Part shown: piece after piece, positions 34,009-43,356 of the stretch | Layout of the letters: each line of letters starts with the position of its first letter | Position numbering within the stretch: position 1 is the stretch's first letter | Origin: Streptomyces wedmorensis | Lineage (GTDB): Bacteria > Actinomycetota > Actinomycetes > Streptomycetales > Streptomycetaceae | Assembly: GCF_000716445.1 (NCBI RefSeq) | Contig: NZ_JNWK01000002.1 | Coordinates: 1-64,000, forward strand | Direction: 5' to 3' | DNA length: 64,000 nt | Notes under the pieces: model-generated | The model's input: the letters and a program-made list of their open reading frames with translations, nothing else | The model's database searches: none | What the model was told of the DNA's origin: nothing | Translations under genes and position numbers: made by a program

Positions 34009-34992
34009 TCACTGCTCCACGTCGTCCGGCCACACCCCGATGTGGTCCTGTTCGAGTTCGAGGGCGACGCGGTGTTCCATGCCGAGCGCCTCGGTGTACT
34101 CGGCCGGGAGCTGGAGGCGGCCGGCGCGGTCGAGCATCGCGTACTCGCGGGCGACGAGGGATTCCCGGCCCAGTTCGTCGACCTCGGTGCGGCGCAGGAC
34201 CTCCGAGGAGGTGCGGCCGTCGCGGATGGCGACGGTGCGGCGGACCTCGGAGGCGACGGCCTGGTCGTGGGTGACGATGACGATCGTCGTGCCGAGCTCC
34301 TCGTTGGCGCGGCGGAAGGCCGCGAAGACCTGTTCGCCGGTGGCCGAGTCCAGCTCGCCCGTCGGCTCGTCGGCGAGCAGCACGGCCGGGTTGTTGGCCA
34401 GGGCCACCGCGATGGCCACGCGCTGCTGCTGGCCGCCGGAGAGCTGGTGGGGCCGCCGGTCGCGGATCTCGGCGATGCCGAGCATGGCGAGCAGCTCCTC
34501 GGCCCGCTGCGCCTTCTGCTTCGACCTGCCGCGCAACTGCATGGGCAGCGTCACGTTCTGGGCGGCCGTCAGATAGGGCAGGAGGTTGCGGGCGGTCTGC
34601 TGCCAGACGAAGCCGACGACCTCGCGGCGGTAGCGGAGGCGTGCCTTGCCGTCCATGGCGAGCAGGTCGCAGCCCGCGACCCGGGCCGCGCCGGCGGTCG
34701 GCACGTCCAGGCCCGCGAGGATGTTCATCAGGGTCGACTTGCCGGAGCCGGAGGCGCCGACCAGGGCCATCAGCTCGCCCTCCTTCACGAGGAGGTCGAG
34801 CCCCTGGAGCGCCTGCACCTCCACGCCGTCGGTGGTGAAGATCCGGACGAGCCGGTCGCAGGCGATGAGCGAGTCGTGTCCGTACGAGGGCCGGTCGCGG
34901 TGCGCCGTGGCCCGCCGCTCCAGCTCTTCGAGGGTGGTGTCCGAGGCGGTGTCGGCCGTCGTCGTCCCGCCCGGGGTCCCGGTCCTGGTCAT
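34009..34992 (-). CDS. ABC transporter ATP-binding protein (MacB/LolD type)
   Basis: 327-residue ATPase. Walker [10 protein letters not shown] (about 73-81), Q-loop [14 protein letters not shown], signature [12 protein letters not shown], Walker [15 protein letters not shown]-loop VTHD. A long N-terminal extension (about 45 residues) and a C-terminal region past 260 ([31 protein letters not shown]) with an AbrB/MraZ-like flavour are extra to the ordinary 230-residue ATPase. The start overlaps the stop of the upstream permease by ATGA. Powers the two FtsX-like permeases, probably in export or envelope mechanotransmission. Confidence 0.93.
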   Translation of the reverse strand: MTRTGTPGGTTTADTASDTTLEELERRATAHRDRPSYGHDSLIACDRLVRIFTTDGVEVQALQGLDLLVKEGELMALVGASGSGKSTLMNILAGLDVPTAGAARVAGCDLLAMDGKARLRYRREVVGFVWQQTARNLLPYLTAAQNVTLPMQLRGRSKQKAQRAEELLAMLGIAEIRDRRPHQLSGGQQQRVAIAVALANNPAVLLADEPTGELDSATGEQVFAAFRRANEELGTTIVIVTHDQAVASEVRRTVAIRDGRTSSEVLRRTEVDELGRESLVAREYAMLDRAGRLQLPAEYTEALGMEHRVALELEQDHIGVWPDDVEQ

Positions 34993-37900
34993 CGTGCGTC
35001 TCCTGCCCTGAGTTCCTTGATCGAGCCCCTGCGCCCCGCCCACCAGGCCTGTCCCGCCGCCGCCAGCCCCGTGAGGAGGACGACGCCGAGCGCGGGCAGC
35101 ACGAGCGACCACGGGTCCGCCCGCAGCGGGGCGCTGTCCAGCGGGGCGAGCCCCGGTGCCGTCGCCAGTGCCAGCCGGAACAGGTCGATGCCCGGCGCGA
35201 GCAGCGGGACCGTCGCCCAGCCCACCAGCGTGCCGCCGATCGCCGCGAGGACCGCCTGCGGCAGCGCTTCGAGGCCGAGCAGCCGCCGGCCCTGCTTGCG
35301 GGTGAGACCCATCGTGCGGAGCCGGGCGAGGAGCTTGGTCCGCTCCGGCGCGCTCTGCATGAGGGAGAGCAGGACGGCGACCAGCGCGTAGCCCGCGCCC
35401 GCGCCGATCGCGCCCAGGTAGATGCCCTCGGCGCCCGACTGGAGCGGCGAGTCCACATAGGTGGACCGCTCCTCGCTCCGCGTCGTCACGGCGAAGTCGC
35501 CGGGCCGCGAGGAGGCCGCGACGGCGGCGCGCAGCGCGGCGCCGTCCGGCGTTCCGGTGACGAGCAGGGCGGTGGACACCCGGTGGGTGAGGTCGGCGGC
35601 GTTGACGAGGAGGAAGTCGGCGTCGGAGAGGGCCGGGGTGGCGGACCGGACCGCGACCACCTTCACCCGGAACACGCCGGCGGCCGACACGATCTCCAGC
35701 GGCTTCCCGCCGAACCGTTCGGCGACCGCGGGCGAGGCGATCGCGGGCAGCACCCGGTCGGTGTCCCCGACCGATTCCGGGCCGCCCCGCCCGGTCGACG
35801 CGAGCAGCCCGGCGGGGAACGGACCGAAGCCGGTCCGCTTGGCGAGCCGGGTGTACGAGTCGGGCTCGACGCCCACGAGCGGCGCGGTCATCGGCAGGGC
35901 GGTGGTGCCCTCGACGGACGGCATCGTCACCCCGTACTCGACCTGCACCGGGGCCAGGTCCCGTACCCCCGCCGTACCGCGCACCTTCTCGGTGAGTCCT
36001 GCCGGCAGCGGCGTCCACTCGGCCGAGCCGCCGACCCGGGCGTCCGCGCCGGTGGCCAGCAGCGCGGCCCGGTCGCGGGCGTCGGCGACGCCGGCGAGGA
36101 CGGAGCCGCCGAAGGCCGCCGTGGTCAGCGCGAGGACCAGCGCGAGCAGCGGGAGCGTGCCCGTCGAGGACGAGCGTCCGGCGCGGGCCAGGGCCAGCGG
36201 TCCGACGGCCCCGCGCAGCCGGCGGGCCGGGCGGGTCGCCCACCGCAGCGGCAGCGGGTAGATCCGTACGAGCAGCATGGCCGCGATCAGGCCGACGAGC
36301 ACCGGCGCGGCGCTCACCAGGTGGTCACCGGCGTCGGCGGTGCCGCGCAGCCGCAGCGAGGCGACGGCGCCGACGGTCAGCACGAGCACGGTGAGTTCGA
36401 GGACCGTGCGGCGCCGGGAGGGACGGGCGGTGAGCAGGTCGTCCCGGCCGCCGTGCAGCCGCGGGGTCCGGTGCACGACGATCGCCCGCAGGGGCAGCAC
36501 GAGCATCGCGATCAGGGCGACGGCCACGGTGGCGAGGAGGGAGGGCGCGAGCGGGATCGTGCCCGACCCGCCGTCCGGGCCGCGGACCGTCGCCACCGCG
36601 AGGCCGAGGGCGAGCGCGGCGGCCGGTACGGCGACCGCCGAGGTCTCGCCGAGCAGCCGCAGACCGATGCCGGTGAGCGAGGCGCCGCGGGAGCGGATCA
36701 GCGCCAGCTCGCTGTCCCGGCGGGCGGTGAAGAGGCCGCCGGTCATGGCGAGGACGACCGCCGCGACCGCGCCGACGCCGAAGACGGCGACGGCCACGAC
36801 CGGGTTGATCGCGTCACGCATCGAGCGGTACGAACCGATGATCGTGTCGAGGTCGGTGGTGAGGGTGCCGGTCGGCCCGATGACCCTGCGCATCCTCACC
36901 AGGTCGGGTCCGCCGGCGGCCGAGTCGAGCACGGCGGCGAGCCGGTCGGTGTCGTGGGTGGTGAGGTGGTCGGCCTCCGGCATGAACCGGAAGAAGACCT
37001 CCGGGTCGCCGAGGGTGGCGAGCAGGGCGGGCGCCGACTCGGGAGAGAGCAGCAGCGACGCCTGCCAGTAGTACTTCACCTCGTCGCCGACGAGCACGGC
37101 GAGGGCGGGGGTGCGCATGACCGGCTCGACGGCCCAGTACGCGCCCTCGGGGTCGCGCGGCTCGACGATCCCGGTGATCGTCACGGCGATCGGCTCGGCG
37201 CTGACGCGGCCCGGCACGTGCACGACCGAACCGGGCTTCAGGTGCAGGGCCTCGGCGGTCTTCGCACTCACCACCGCCTCGGGGTGGCGGGCGTTACCGG
37301 CGGCGGGCCGGCCCTGCCGCAGCGTGGAGTGGCCCGCCGGGTCGGACGGGGAGGCGAGGGTGAACTCCGGGGAGATCCCGTCGGGCCGGGGCAGCCACGG
37401 GTCGAGGCCCTTGACCCGGGTGACCGTACGGACACCGTGGACGGTCTGCCGCGGGTCGACGCGCAGCGGCTCGGGGACCAGGGTGAGCACCTGGTCGCGC
37501 TGCCTGAGGAGCGCGGCGGGGGCCAGGCCCGCCTCGCGCTCGGACTGGCTGCGCTCCAGGACGGGCGCCTCGGCGGTCAGTTCGAGGACGCTGTTGCGGG
37601 GCGCGGCGGTCCGGATGTCGTGGCGCAGGCCCTCCGTCTCGTACGCGTCCATGGCACGCGGCAGCGCCGCCGCGAGGTACGCGGTGACGAGCACGAGCAG
37701 GGCCAGCGACGCGGCGGCCCAGGGCGCGGTCCGCAGCCGGGTCCGCACCCAGGGCGCCACGGCGCGGGCGGGCTTGTCGGACCGGGACGGGGACATGTCG
37801 GGGACCTTCCTGCGTACGACGGGGCTTTCGGTGGCTCCGGTGTGTGCGCCGGCGGTTCCGGGAGGAGCCCCGCGGGCGCCGCCCGGGGGCGCGGGCTCCC

Positions 37901-38084
37901 CGCCGTGCGGCTTTCCGGAGGGCTCGCCGGTGGGCCTCGCGCCGTGCTTCCCGCCGTGCGGCTTCCCGGAGGGCTCGCCGGTGGGCCTCGCGCCGTGCTT
38001 CCCGCCGTGCGGCTCCCTGCCGGGAGGCACGTGCGGCTCTCCGCCCGGGGTGTCGGCGGTCACGTCGTCGTCCGGGGCGGGCAT
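34989..38084 (-). CDS. Large FtsX-like ABC permease with repeat-bearing N-terminus
   Basis: 1031 residues. A disordered 110-residue N-terminus (with GGKHGARPTGEPSGKPH twice) precedes the first membrane helix (LALLVLVTAYLAAALPRA), a large extracytoplasmic domain (about 140-440), then helices in two FtsX/MacB-type blocks separated by a second periplasmic domain, ending with YALVAVLLSLMQSAPERTKLLARLRTMGLTRKQGRRLL-like FtsX core features. The ATG at 38084 shares its A with the stop of the upstream permease (TGATG), which fixes the start. Partner of the ATPase downstream. Substrate unknown. Confidence 0.9.
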   Translation of the reverse strand: MPAPDDDVTADTPGGEPHVPPGREPHGGKHGARPTGEPSGKPHGGKHGARPTGEPSGKPHGGEPAPPGGARGAPPGTAGAHTGATESPVVRRKVPDMSPSRSDKPARAVAPWVRTRLRTAPWAAASLALLVLVTAYLAAALPRAMDAYETEGLRHDIRTAAPRNSVLELTAEAPVLERSQSEREAGLAPAALLRQRDQVLTLVPEPLRVDPRQTVHGVRTVTRVKGLDPWLPRPDGISPEFTLASPSDPAGHSTLRQGRPAAGNARHPEAVVSAKTAEALHLKPGSVVHVPGRVSAEPIAVTITGIVEPRDPEGAYWAVEPVMRTPALAVLVGDEVKYYWQASLLLSPESAPALLATLGDPEVFFRFMPEADHLTTHDTDRLAAVLDSAAGGPDLVRMRRVIGPTGTLTTDLDTIIGSYRSMRDAINPVVAVAVFGVGAVAAVVLAMTGGLFTARRDSELALIRSRGASLTGIGLRLLGETSAVAVPAAALALGLAVATVRGPDGGSGTIPLAPSLLATVAVALIAMLVLPLRAIVVHRTPRLHGGRDDLLTARPSRRRTVLELTVLVLTVGAVASLRLRGTADAGDHLVSAAPVLVGLIAAMLLVRIYPLPLRWATRPARRLRGAVGPLALARAGRSSSTGTLPLLALVLALTTAAFGGSVLAGVADARDRAALLATGADARVGGSAEWTPLPAGLTEKVRGTAGVRDLAPVQVEYGVTMPSVEGTTALPMTAPLVGVEPDSYTRLAKRTGFGPFPAGLLASTGRGGPESVGDTDRVLPAIASPAVAERFGGKPLEIVSAAGVFRVKVVAVRSATPALSDADFLLVNAADLTHRVSTALLVTGTPDGAALRAAVAASSRPGDFAVTTRSEERSTYVDSPLQSGAEGIYLGAIGAGAGYALVAVLLSLMQSAPERTKLLARLRTMGLTRKQGRRLLGLEALPQAVLAAIGGTLVGWATVPLLAPGIDLFRLALATAPGLAPLDSAPLRADPWSLVLPALGVVLLTGLAAAGQAWWAGRRGSIKELRAGDAR
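37901..38014 (-). repeat. 51-bp in-frame tandem repeat in the permease N-terminus
   Basis: Copies start at 37901, 37952 and 38003 (two full, one partial), period 51 bases, nearly identical between the full copies. They encode a Gly/His/Pro/Lys-rich 17-residue cytoplasmic repeat. Recent duplication is likely. Confidence 0.85.
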
Positions 38085-41000
38085 CAGTGGTCCCCCTGGT
38101 GGCGCAGGGTCACGACCGGGTCGGTGCGGCGGAGGGCGATGGCGGCGACGATGGCCAGGGGGAGGGCGGCGACGCCGACGAGGAGCAGGGCGACCTGGCC
38201 GAGGGGGAGTTGGACGAGGACCTCGGGGACGGGGCGGGCGGCCTGGCCGGTGAGGACGACGAGCGGGACGACGGCCCGGGCCAGGACGGTGCCGAGCCCG
38301 ATGCCGACGAGCAGGCCGATGCCGATGAGGATCCCCTGTTCGGCGGCGATGAGCCGGGCGAGCCGGCGGCGCGGTGTGCCGAGTGCCTGGAGGACGCCGA
38401 ACTCGGCGGACCGCTCGCGCATCGCGCCGGCCGAGCCGACCGCGAAGCCGACCGCGGCGAGCGCGGCGGCGGCGGCCGCGACCGCCATGAGGGCGGCGTT
38501 GGGGCCGGCGCCGAGCGGGTCGCCGAGGAGGTCGGTGGCGGCCTCGTCGCGTACGAGGACCTGGGCGGGGTCCGCGTTGGGGCGGGCGCGCAGCGCCGCG
38601 GCCACGTCGTCCGCGCGGCCGGGTGCGACGGTGAGCCACCACTCGGTGGGCGGCACGGTCGAGCTCTGCTCGGGGTCGGCGGCGAGGTACCGGTTGGCCG
38701 ACGCCAGGTCGACGAGGACCGCGCCGCCGTCCTCGGGGGTGGCGACGGGCGTGGTGGCGGACACGGTCCTGGCGCCCGGACCGGTGGTCGGCAGCTCCTT
38801 GACCACCCGGGCGACGGAGACGGTGATCTGCCGGCCGTCGACGGAGACCTCGATCGGGTCGCCGGGCTTGCCGCCGGTCGCCTTCATGAAGGCCTCGGTG
38901 GCGACGGCGGGCACCTGCTCGGGCGCCGGAGGCGTGGGCGCGGCCATCCGCAGGGTGTACTCCTCCGTCTCCCAGTGGCTGTCGTCGGGGACCCCGCCGG
39001 TGACGACGAACGGGACGGAGTACGGGGCCGGGCCGCCGCCCGGTCCGGCGGCGCCCGCGGTGCCGCTCACCGGGCCGCCGCTCCCGGGGTCGCCGAACTC
39101 GGTCTGCTCGTAGGCGGACGTCCAGGAGGCCAGGACCCGGGCGGGGGAGTGCACCTGCTCGGTGCCGTCGGTGCGGGTGGTGGCGAAGCGCTCGAAGCGG
39201 AGGGTCTGGCCGTGGGTGGCGCCGTCGGGGATCTGCCCGTCGGCCTCCAGGCCGGTGAGGGTGAGCAGCCCGCCGGAGCCGCGGCTCCCGTCGGTGCCGG
39301 GCCCGGCGGTCATCGCGCCGAGGTCGACGGTCAGCCGGTGGGTGCGGCCGTCGGGCGGCAGCGTGCCAAGGAGCTGCTGGTAGGGGATGCCGTTCGGGTC
39401 CTCGAGGACGGCCGTGACCGTGCTCTCGGGCGTTCCGGCCGGGGCGACCGTCCGCAGGTCGACGGTGAGGGTGCGGGTGCCCGCGGGCAGCGGGAGGCCG
39501 GGCCGGGGGGTGGCCTTGGGGGTGATCGGGGCGAGCAGGTCCGGGGCCGTGGCGCCGGTGAGGTCGGGGCGGAGCAGCATGCCGCCGGCCGCGTTGCGGG
39601 TGTCCATGGCCAGGACGGTCGCGTTCTTCCCGGCCACGTCCGTGGTGGCGCGGTGCACCGGGGTCACGGCCGTGACGCCCGGCACGGTGGCCAGCCGCTC
39701 GGTCTCCGTCGGCTCTCCGGGACCGGCGCTGAGGACGCGGACGGCCGCGCCGGTGCGGAAGTCGGCCTGGTCGCGCTGCGAACGCTCCCACGAGCCGCTC
39801 TGCCCGATGGCCAGCATGCCCATGGCCACGGCGAGGACGAGGAGGAGGACGGGCCCGGCGCCGCGCAGCGGCCGGCGGCTGAACTGCCAGCCGGCGAGGG
39901 CGGCGGACAGACCGCGTCCGCCCGCCGCGCGCCGCTCGGCCAGCTTGGCGGCGGGCGGCAGCAGGCGCAGCGTCAGGACGGTGCCGGCGAGCAGGGCGAG
40001 CGCCGGCGCGGCGACGAGCACCGGGTCGATGGACCCGCCGCCGGCCTCGTCCGCGCCGAGGGTGCCGCCGGCGGCGGCGGGCCGCTGCAACTGCCAGTAG
40101 GCGACGGCGGCGACGGCGAGGAGGGCGATGTCGGCCCCGGCCCGTACGGGGGCGGGCAGGGATGCCGAGCGGGCCTTGCGCAGCGAGACGACGGAGCCGT
40201 CGCCCGCGGTGAGCGCGGGGGCGACGACGGCCGCCGCGCAGAGCAGGGCCACGGCGGTGGCGACCAGCCACACCTGGAGCGAGGGCGCCGTGTCGAGTCG
40301 GACGCCGAGCGAGGAGAGCGCGGAACGCTCGGCGAAGAGCCGGGTGAGCGGTCCGGACAGGAGCGGCGCGGCGATCGCCGCCGGCAGCGCGAGGAGCAGC
40401 GCCTCCATGCCGGCGAGCCCGGCGATCCGGCGCCGCGAGCCGCCGCGGGCCCGCAGCAGGGCGGTCTCCCCTGAGCGCTCGGTGCTGAGCAGCCGGGCGA
40501 CGAGCAGCAGCGCGTACGTGGCGAGCAGCACCAGCTGGACGGCGACGATCAGCAGGGTGGAGCGGGAGACGAGCAGCGCGCGCTGGGTCTGCTCCAGGGC
40601 GGTGGGCAGCGCGGTGGACGCGGAGATCGTGGTCCCGAACGCGTCGGTGTTCTCGGCCAGTGCCTTCGGGCCCGCGGTCGACGAGGCCCGCAGGGCGTCG
40701 ATCCGGTCGGTGGTGAAGCCGGTGAAGTCGGCCGAGCCGAGCCAGGACGTGGTGCCGGCGCTCAGCACTCCGGCGCCGAGCACGGTCGGGTCGACGAGCA
40801 GCGGCCCGTACGTCGTGAACGCGACCGTCTTCACGCCGCGCCCGCCGGCCGGGTCCAGCTGCCAGTACAGGTCGGAGGTGTCGACCGGGCGGTAGACGCC
40901 GGTGATCCGGGTCCTCACCAGCCGGCCGTCGTCGAGCCGGTCGCCCAGGTCAAGGACGGTCCCCGGCCCGATCCGCAGCCGTCGGGCCGCCTCCTCGGGC

Positions 41001-41452
41001 ACCGCCGTCTCGACGACTCCCGCCGTCCGGGACGCCGAGGGCCAGGCGCCCTTGACGAGCGCCAGCCGTGAGCGGTCGAGCGCGGCGAAGTACGTCAGGT
41101 CCGGGTCGCCTTCGCGGGCCGCGGCGGCCTGGAGGTCGCGGGGCAACGCGTACGGCCCGGATCGTTCGAGGCGCCGTACGCTCACCGGCAGCCCGTCGTA
41201 GGTCCGCCGCATCCCGTCCGTCACCGCCGCCTCGGCGCCGGCCCGCTTGGCCTCGGTGACCTGCCCGGTGACGAGCAGCGAGGCTGCCGCGGCCGACCGC
41301 CCCCGCAGTCCGGCCTGGAGCGCCGCGTCCCCGATCGCACCGGAGAACGCCGCGAGGGTGGCGAGCACCGAGGTCGTCAGCAGGACCGCGAGGAGCGCCG
41401 CGGAGAGCAGCAGCCGGTGCGCCCTGACACGCAGAAATACGAACCCCGTCAC
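38084..41452 (-). CDS. Large FtsX-like ABC permease
   Basis: 1122 residues. N-terminal membrane helix right at the start (LLLSAALLAVLLTTSVLATLAA), a large extracytoplasmic domain, a four-helix block around 310-430 (LLIVAVQLVLLATYALLL, RIAGLAGMEALLLALPAAI), a second large extracytoplasmic domain (about 560-930) and a C-terminal FtsX core (ALAAVGFAVGSAGAMRERSAEFGVLQALGTPRRRLARLI as landmark, then helices). GTG at 41452 is preferred because AGGGGGA precedes it; GTG 41482 lacks a ribosome site. First gene of the permease-permease-ATPase operon. Confidence 0.9.
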   Translation of the reverse strand: MTGFVFLRVRAHRLLLSAALLAVLLTTSVLATLAAFSGAIGDAALQAGLRGRSAAAASLLVTGQVTEAKRAGAEAAVTDGMRRTYDGLPVSVRRLERSGPYALPRDLQAAAAREGDPDLTYFAALDRSRLALVKGAWPSASRTAGVVETAVPEEAARRLRIGPGTVLDLGDRLDDGRLVRTRITGVYRPVDTSDLYWQLDPAGGRGVKTVAFTTYGPLLVDPTVLGAGVLSAGTTSWLGSADFTGFTTDRIDALRASSTAGPKALAENTDAFGTTISASTALPTALEQTQRALLVSRSTLLIVAVQLVLLATYALLLVARLLSTERSGETALLRARGGSRRRIAGLAGMEALLLALPAAIAAPLLSGPLTRLFAERSALSSLGVRLDTAPSLQVWLVATAVALLCAAAVVAPALTAGDGSVVSLRKARSASLPAPVRAGADIALLAVAAVAYWQLQRPAAAGGTLGADEAGGGSIDPVLVAAPALALLAGTVLTLRLLPPAAKLAERRAAGGRGLSAALAGWQFSRRPLRGAGPVLLLVLAVAMGMLAIGQSGSWERSQRDQADFRTGAAVRVLSAGPGEPTETERLATVPGVTAVTPVHRATTDVAGKNATVLAMDTRNAAGGMLLRPDLTGATAPDLLAPITPKATPRPGLPLPAGTRTLTVDLRTVAPAGTPESTVTAVLEDPNGIPYQQLLGTLPPDGRTHRLTVDLGAMTAGPGTDGSRGSGGLLTLTGLEADGQIPDGATHGQTLRFERFATTRTDGTEQVHSPARVLASWTSAYEQTEFGDPGSGGPVSGTAGAAGPGGGPAPYSVPFVVTGGVPDDSHWETEEYTLRMAAPTPPAPEQVPAVATEAFMKATGGKPGDPIEVSVDGRQITVSVARVVKELPTTGPGARTVSATTPVATPEDGGAVLVDLASANRYLAADPEQSSTVPPTEWWLTVAPGRADDVAAALRARPNADPAQVLVRDEAATDLLGDPLGAGPNAALMAVAAAAAALAAVGFAVGSAGAMRERSAEFGVLQALGTPRRRLARLIAAEQGILIGIGLLVGIGLGTVLARAVVPLVVLTGQAARPVPEVLVQLPLGQVALLLVGVAALPLAIVAAIALRRTDPVVTLRHQGDH

Positions 41453-41682
41453 CCGTCCCCCTGGCCACCCTGAACACGGCACGCACGTCGAACACTCGTC
41501 GAACGCCCCCGGAACCTCTCTCGGATGCTTTCAGAGTGCCCGTGCTGCTGGAAACCGCTTGCAGCCCGACCTTGATGCGATTGTGACCGTTATTTGGGGC
41601 TCGATCTCCGGAATGTGTCCGTCCATGCGCGACCGGGGGCAGAACCGCACCACCGGGGCGACGGCGGCCGGGTGAGGGGGCG

Positions 41683-42087
41683 TCAGTCCGCGGAGTTCAC
41701 CATCGACGCGGCGGCGTAGCTCAGGTAGCGCCACAGCTCCGCCTCGTGGGCGGGAGAGAGGCCGAGGGTGTCCACGGCGGCGCGCATGTGACGGAGCCAG
41801 GCGTCGTGAGCGGCACGGTCGACGGTGAACGGCGCGTGGCGCATGCGGAGCCGGGGGTGCCCGCGGTGATCGCTGTAGGTGCGGGGACCGCCCCAGTACT
41901 GGATCAGGAAGAGGGCGAGGCGCTCCTCGGCGGGACCGAGGTCCTCCTCCGGGTACATGGGACGCAGCAGCGGGTCCTGGGCGACGCCCTCGTAGAAGCG
42001 GTGGACCAGGCGGCGGAAGGTCTCCTCGCCGCCGACCTGCTCGTAGAAGGTCTGCTCCTGCACTGTTTCCCCGGGAATCTCGTTCAC
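41683..42087 (-). CDS. glbO: Truncated haemoglobin, group II (TrHbO)
   Basis: 134-residue 2/2 haemoglobin. YEQVGGEETFRRLVHRFYEGV at the start and RPMYPEEDLGPAEERLALFLIQYWGGP are hallmark group II sequences (B10/CD1 region and E-helix). The proximal histidine is in LRMRHAPF; W in the G-helix (AWLRHM) is the group II distal tryptophan. It binds oxygen or NO; M. tuberculosis GlbO helps oxygen use and resistance to stress. Start GTG 42087. Stands alone. Confidence 0.93.
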   Translation of the reverse strand: MNEIPGETVQEQTFYEQVGGEETFRRLVHRFYEGVAQDPLLRPMYPEEDLGPAEERLALFLIQYWGGPRTYSDHRGHPRLRMRHAPFTVDRAAHDAWLRHMRAAVDTLGLSPAHEAELWRYLSYAAASMVNSAD

Positions 42088-42140
42088 CGTTCCATCGTCT
42101 CAGATGCCCGGGCCTAGGTCCGGAGGTCCAGGACCGGCCC

Positions 42141-42254
42141 GGATCCGCCCGCCCGGATCCGCCCGCCCGGATCCGCCCGCCCGGATCCGCCCGCCCGGGA
42201 CGGCTCGGCCGGGACGGCTCACCAGGGTCCGCTCACCAGGGTCCGCTCGCCCGG
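42141..42254. repeat. 14-bp GGATCC tandem repeats upstream of the methyltransferase
   Basis: GGATCC occurs at 42141, 42155, 42169 and 42183 within a 14-base unit (GGATCCGCCCGCCC); degenerate 14-base units with GGACGGCTC and CAGGGTCCGCTCAC continue to about 42254. The array fills most of the gap between glbO and the methyltransferase start. Confidence 0.85.
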
Positions 42255-42281
42255 GGTCCCCGGCGGCGGGAGAGTGGAGGC

Positions 42282-43235
42282 ATGGGTGAGCCGCGGGACG
42301 AGTTCGCCGGGGCCGGCGCGCGGGCGCGGCGGGCGCTCGTGCGCGAGGTGGAGGCGGAGGGCGAGCTGGCCGATCCGGCCTGGCGGGCCGCCTTCGAGGA
42401 GGTCCCGCGCCACCTCTTCGTCCCGTACTACTACGTCCCCGGGCCCGGCGGCTACGAACGGCTCTGGTCCGGCGACCCGGACGCCGGGCGCCGGGAGCGC
42501 TGGCTGCGCGGGGCCTACGAGGACACGGCGATCGCCACCCGGGTACGGGACGGGGAACTGGTCTCCTCGGCCAGCCAGCCGTCCCTGATGGCGCTGATGC
42601 TCCGCGCCCTGGACGTGCGCGACGGGGACGACGTCCTGGAGATCGGCGCCGGCACCGGCTACCACGCCGCCCTGCTCTGCCACCGGCTCGGCGACCGGCA
42701 CGTCACCACCGTCGACCTGGACGAGGAGATCGCCGAGTCCGCCAGGACCCACCTCGCCGCCGCCGGGTACCGGCCGGCCGTCCTCGCCGCCGACGGCGCC
42801 CGCGGCTGCCCGGAGCACGCCCCCTACGACCGGATCGTGGCGACCTGCGAGGTGCCGTCGGTGCCGTACCCCTGGCTCGCGCAGTGCCGGCCGGACGCCC
42901 TGGTCCTCGCCCCGCTGTCGACCGGGCTCGTCCTGCTGCGGGTGCCCGACGGCACCCACGCGGAGGGCCGGTTCCTGACGACCTCGGCGTACTTCGTGGC
43001 GCTCCGCGGCGCCGCAGCCCGCGCCTCCGGCCGGGGCCCGGCGGGGGACGCGGGCTTCCGCTTCCTGTGGGGCCTCGCCGGCGAGGTCCTGGACAGGCGA
43101 GAAGCGCTCTCGCTCTGGCTGCGCGAGGGGCGGCCGGAGCGGGAGCGCTTCGGGGTGACGGTCAGCGGCGACCGGCAGTGGGCCTGGCTGGACGACCCCG
43201 GAGGCCCGTACGCCTGGCCCCTGCCCGAGGCATGA
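42282..43235 (+). CDS. Protein-L-isoaspartate O-methyltransferase-like SAM methyltransferase
   Basis: 317 residues. The segment FEEVPRHLFVPYYY and VSSASQPSLMALMLRAL correspond to the PCMT substrate-binding entry; SAM motif I is VLEIGAGTGYHAALL (about 121-135), with VTTVDLDEEIAESAR following. Length exceeds classic PCMT (about 210) through a C-terminal domain, as in actinobacterial relatives that methylate ribosomal peptides or repair proteins. Whether it repairs isoaspartate or modifies another substrate cannot be read from sequence. ATG with GGAGG-like site. Flanked by repeats on both sides. Confidence 0.85.
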   Translation: MGEPRDEFAGAGARARRALVREVEAEGELADPAWRAAFEEVPRHLFVPYYYVPGPGGYERLWSGDPDAGRRERWLRGAYEDTAIATRVRDGELVSSASQPSLMALMLRALDVRDGDDVLEIGAGTGYHAALLCHRLGDRHVTTVDLDEEIAESARTHLAAAGYRPAVLAADGARGCPEHAPYDRIVATCEVPSVPYPWLAQCRPDALVLAPLSTGLVLLRVPDGTHAEGRFLTTSAYFVALRGAAARASGRGPAGDAGFRFLWGLAGEVLDRREALSLWLREGRPERERFGVTVSGDRQWAWLDDPGGPYAWPLPEA

Positions 43236-43259
43236 GCCGGATCGGCCGCGATCCGGCTC
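43234..43259 (+). terminator. Terminator of the methyltransferase gene
   Basis: 10-bp arms GAGCCGGATC / GATCCGGCTC with a 6-base loop; it begins inside the stop codon. Imperfect copies of CGGATCAGCCGCGA and GGTCAGCCG continue to 43357, forming a degenerate repeat. Confidence 0.7.
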
Positions 43260-43356
43260 AGATGACCTGGACCGGGCGACCCGCATTCGACTCGGATCAG
43301 CCGCGACCCGGCTCAGCCGGTCCGGATCCGGCGACCCGGATCAGCCGCGAGCCGGG

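Noticed and set aside
35583..39113. 1176-codon plus-strand open frame opposite the permeases
   Set aside because: Gly/Arg/Glu-rich composition without domains; it is the antisense shadow expected from high-GC third positions, and the minus-strand permeases are clear.
38085..40271. Very long upstream extension of the second permease frame
   Set aside because: It overlaps the first permease over its whole length; the TGATG junction at 38084 fixes the start.
42141..42254. 14-bp repeats as replication iterons
   Set aside because: No replication initiator gene or AT-rich melting region nearby.
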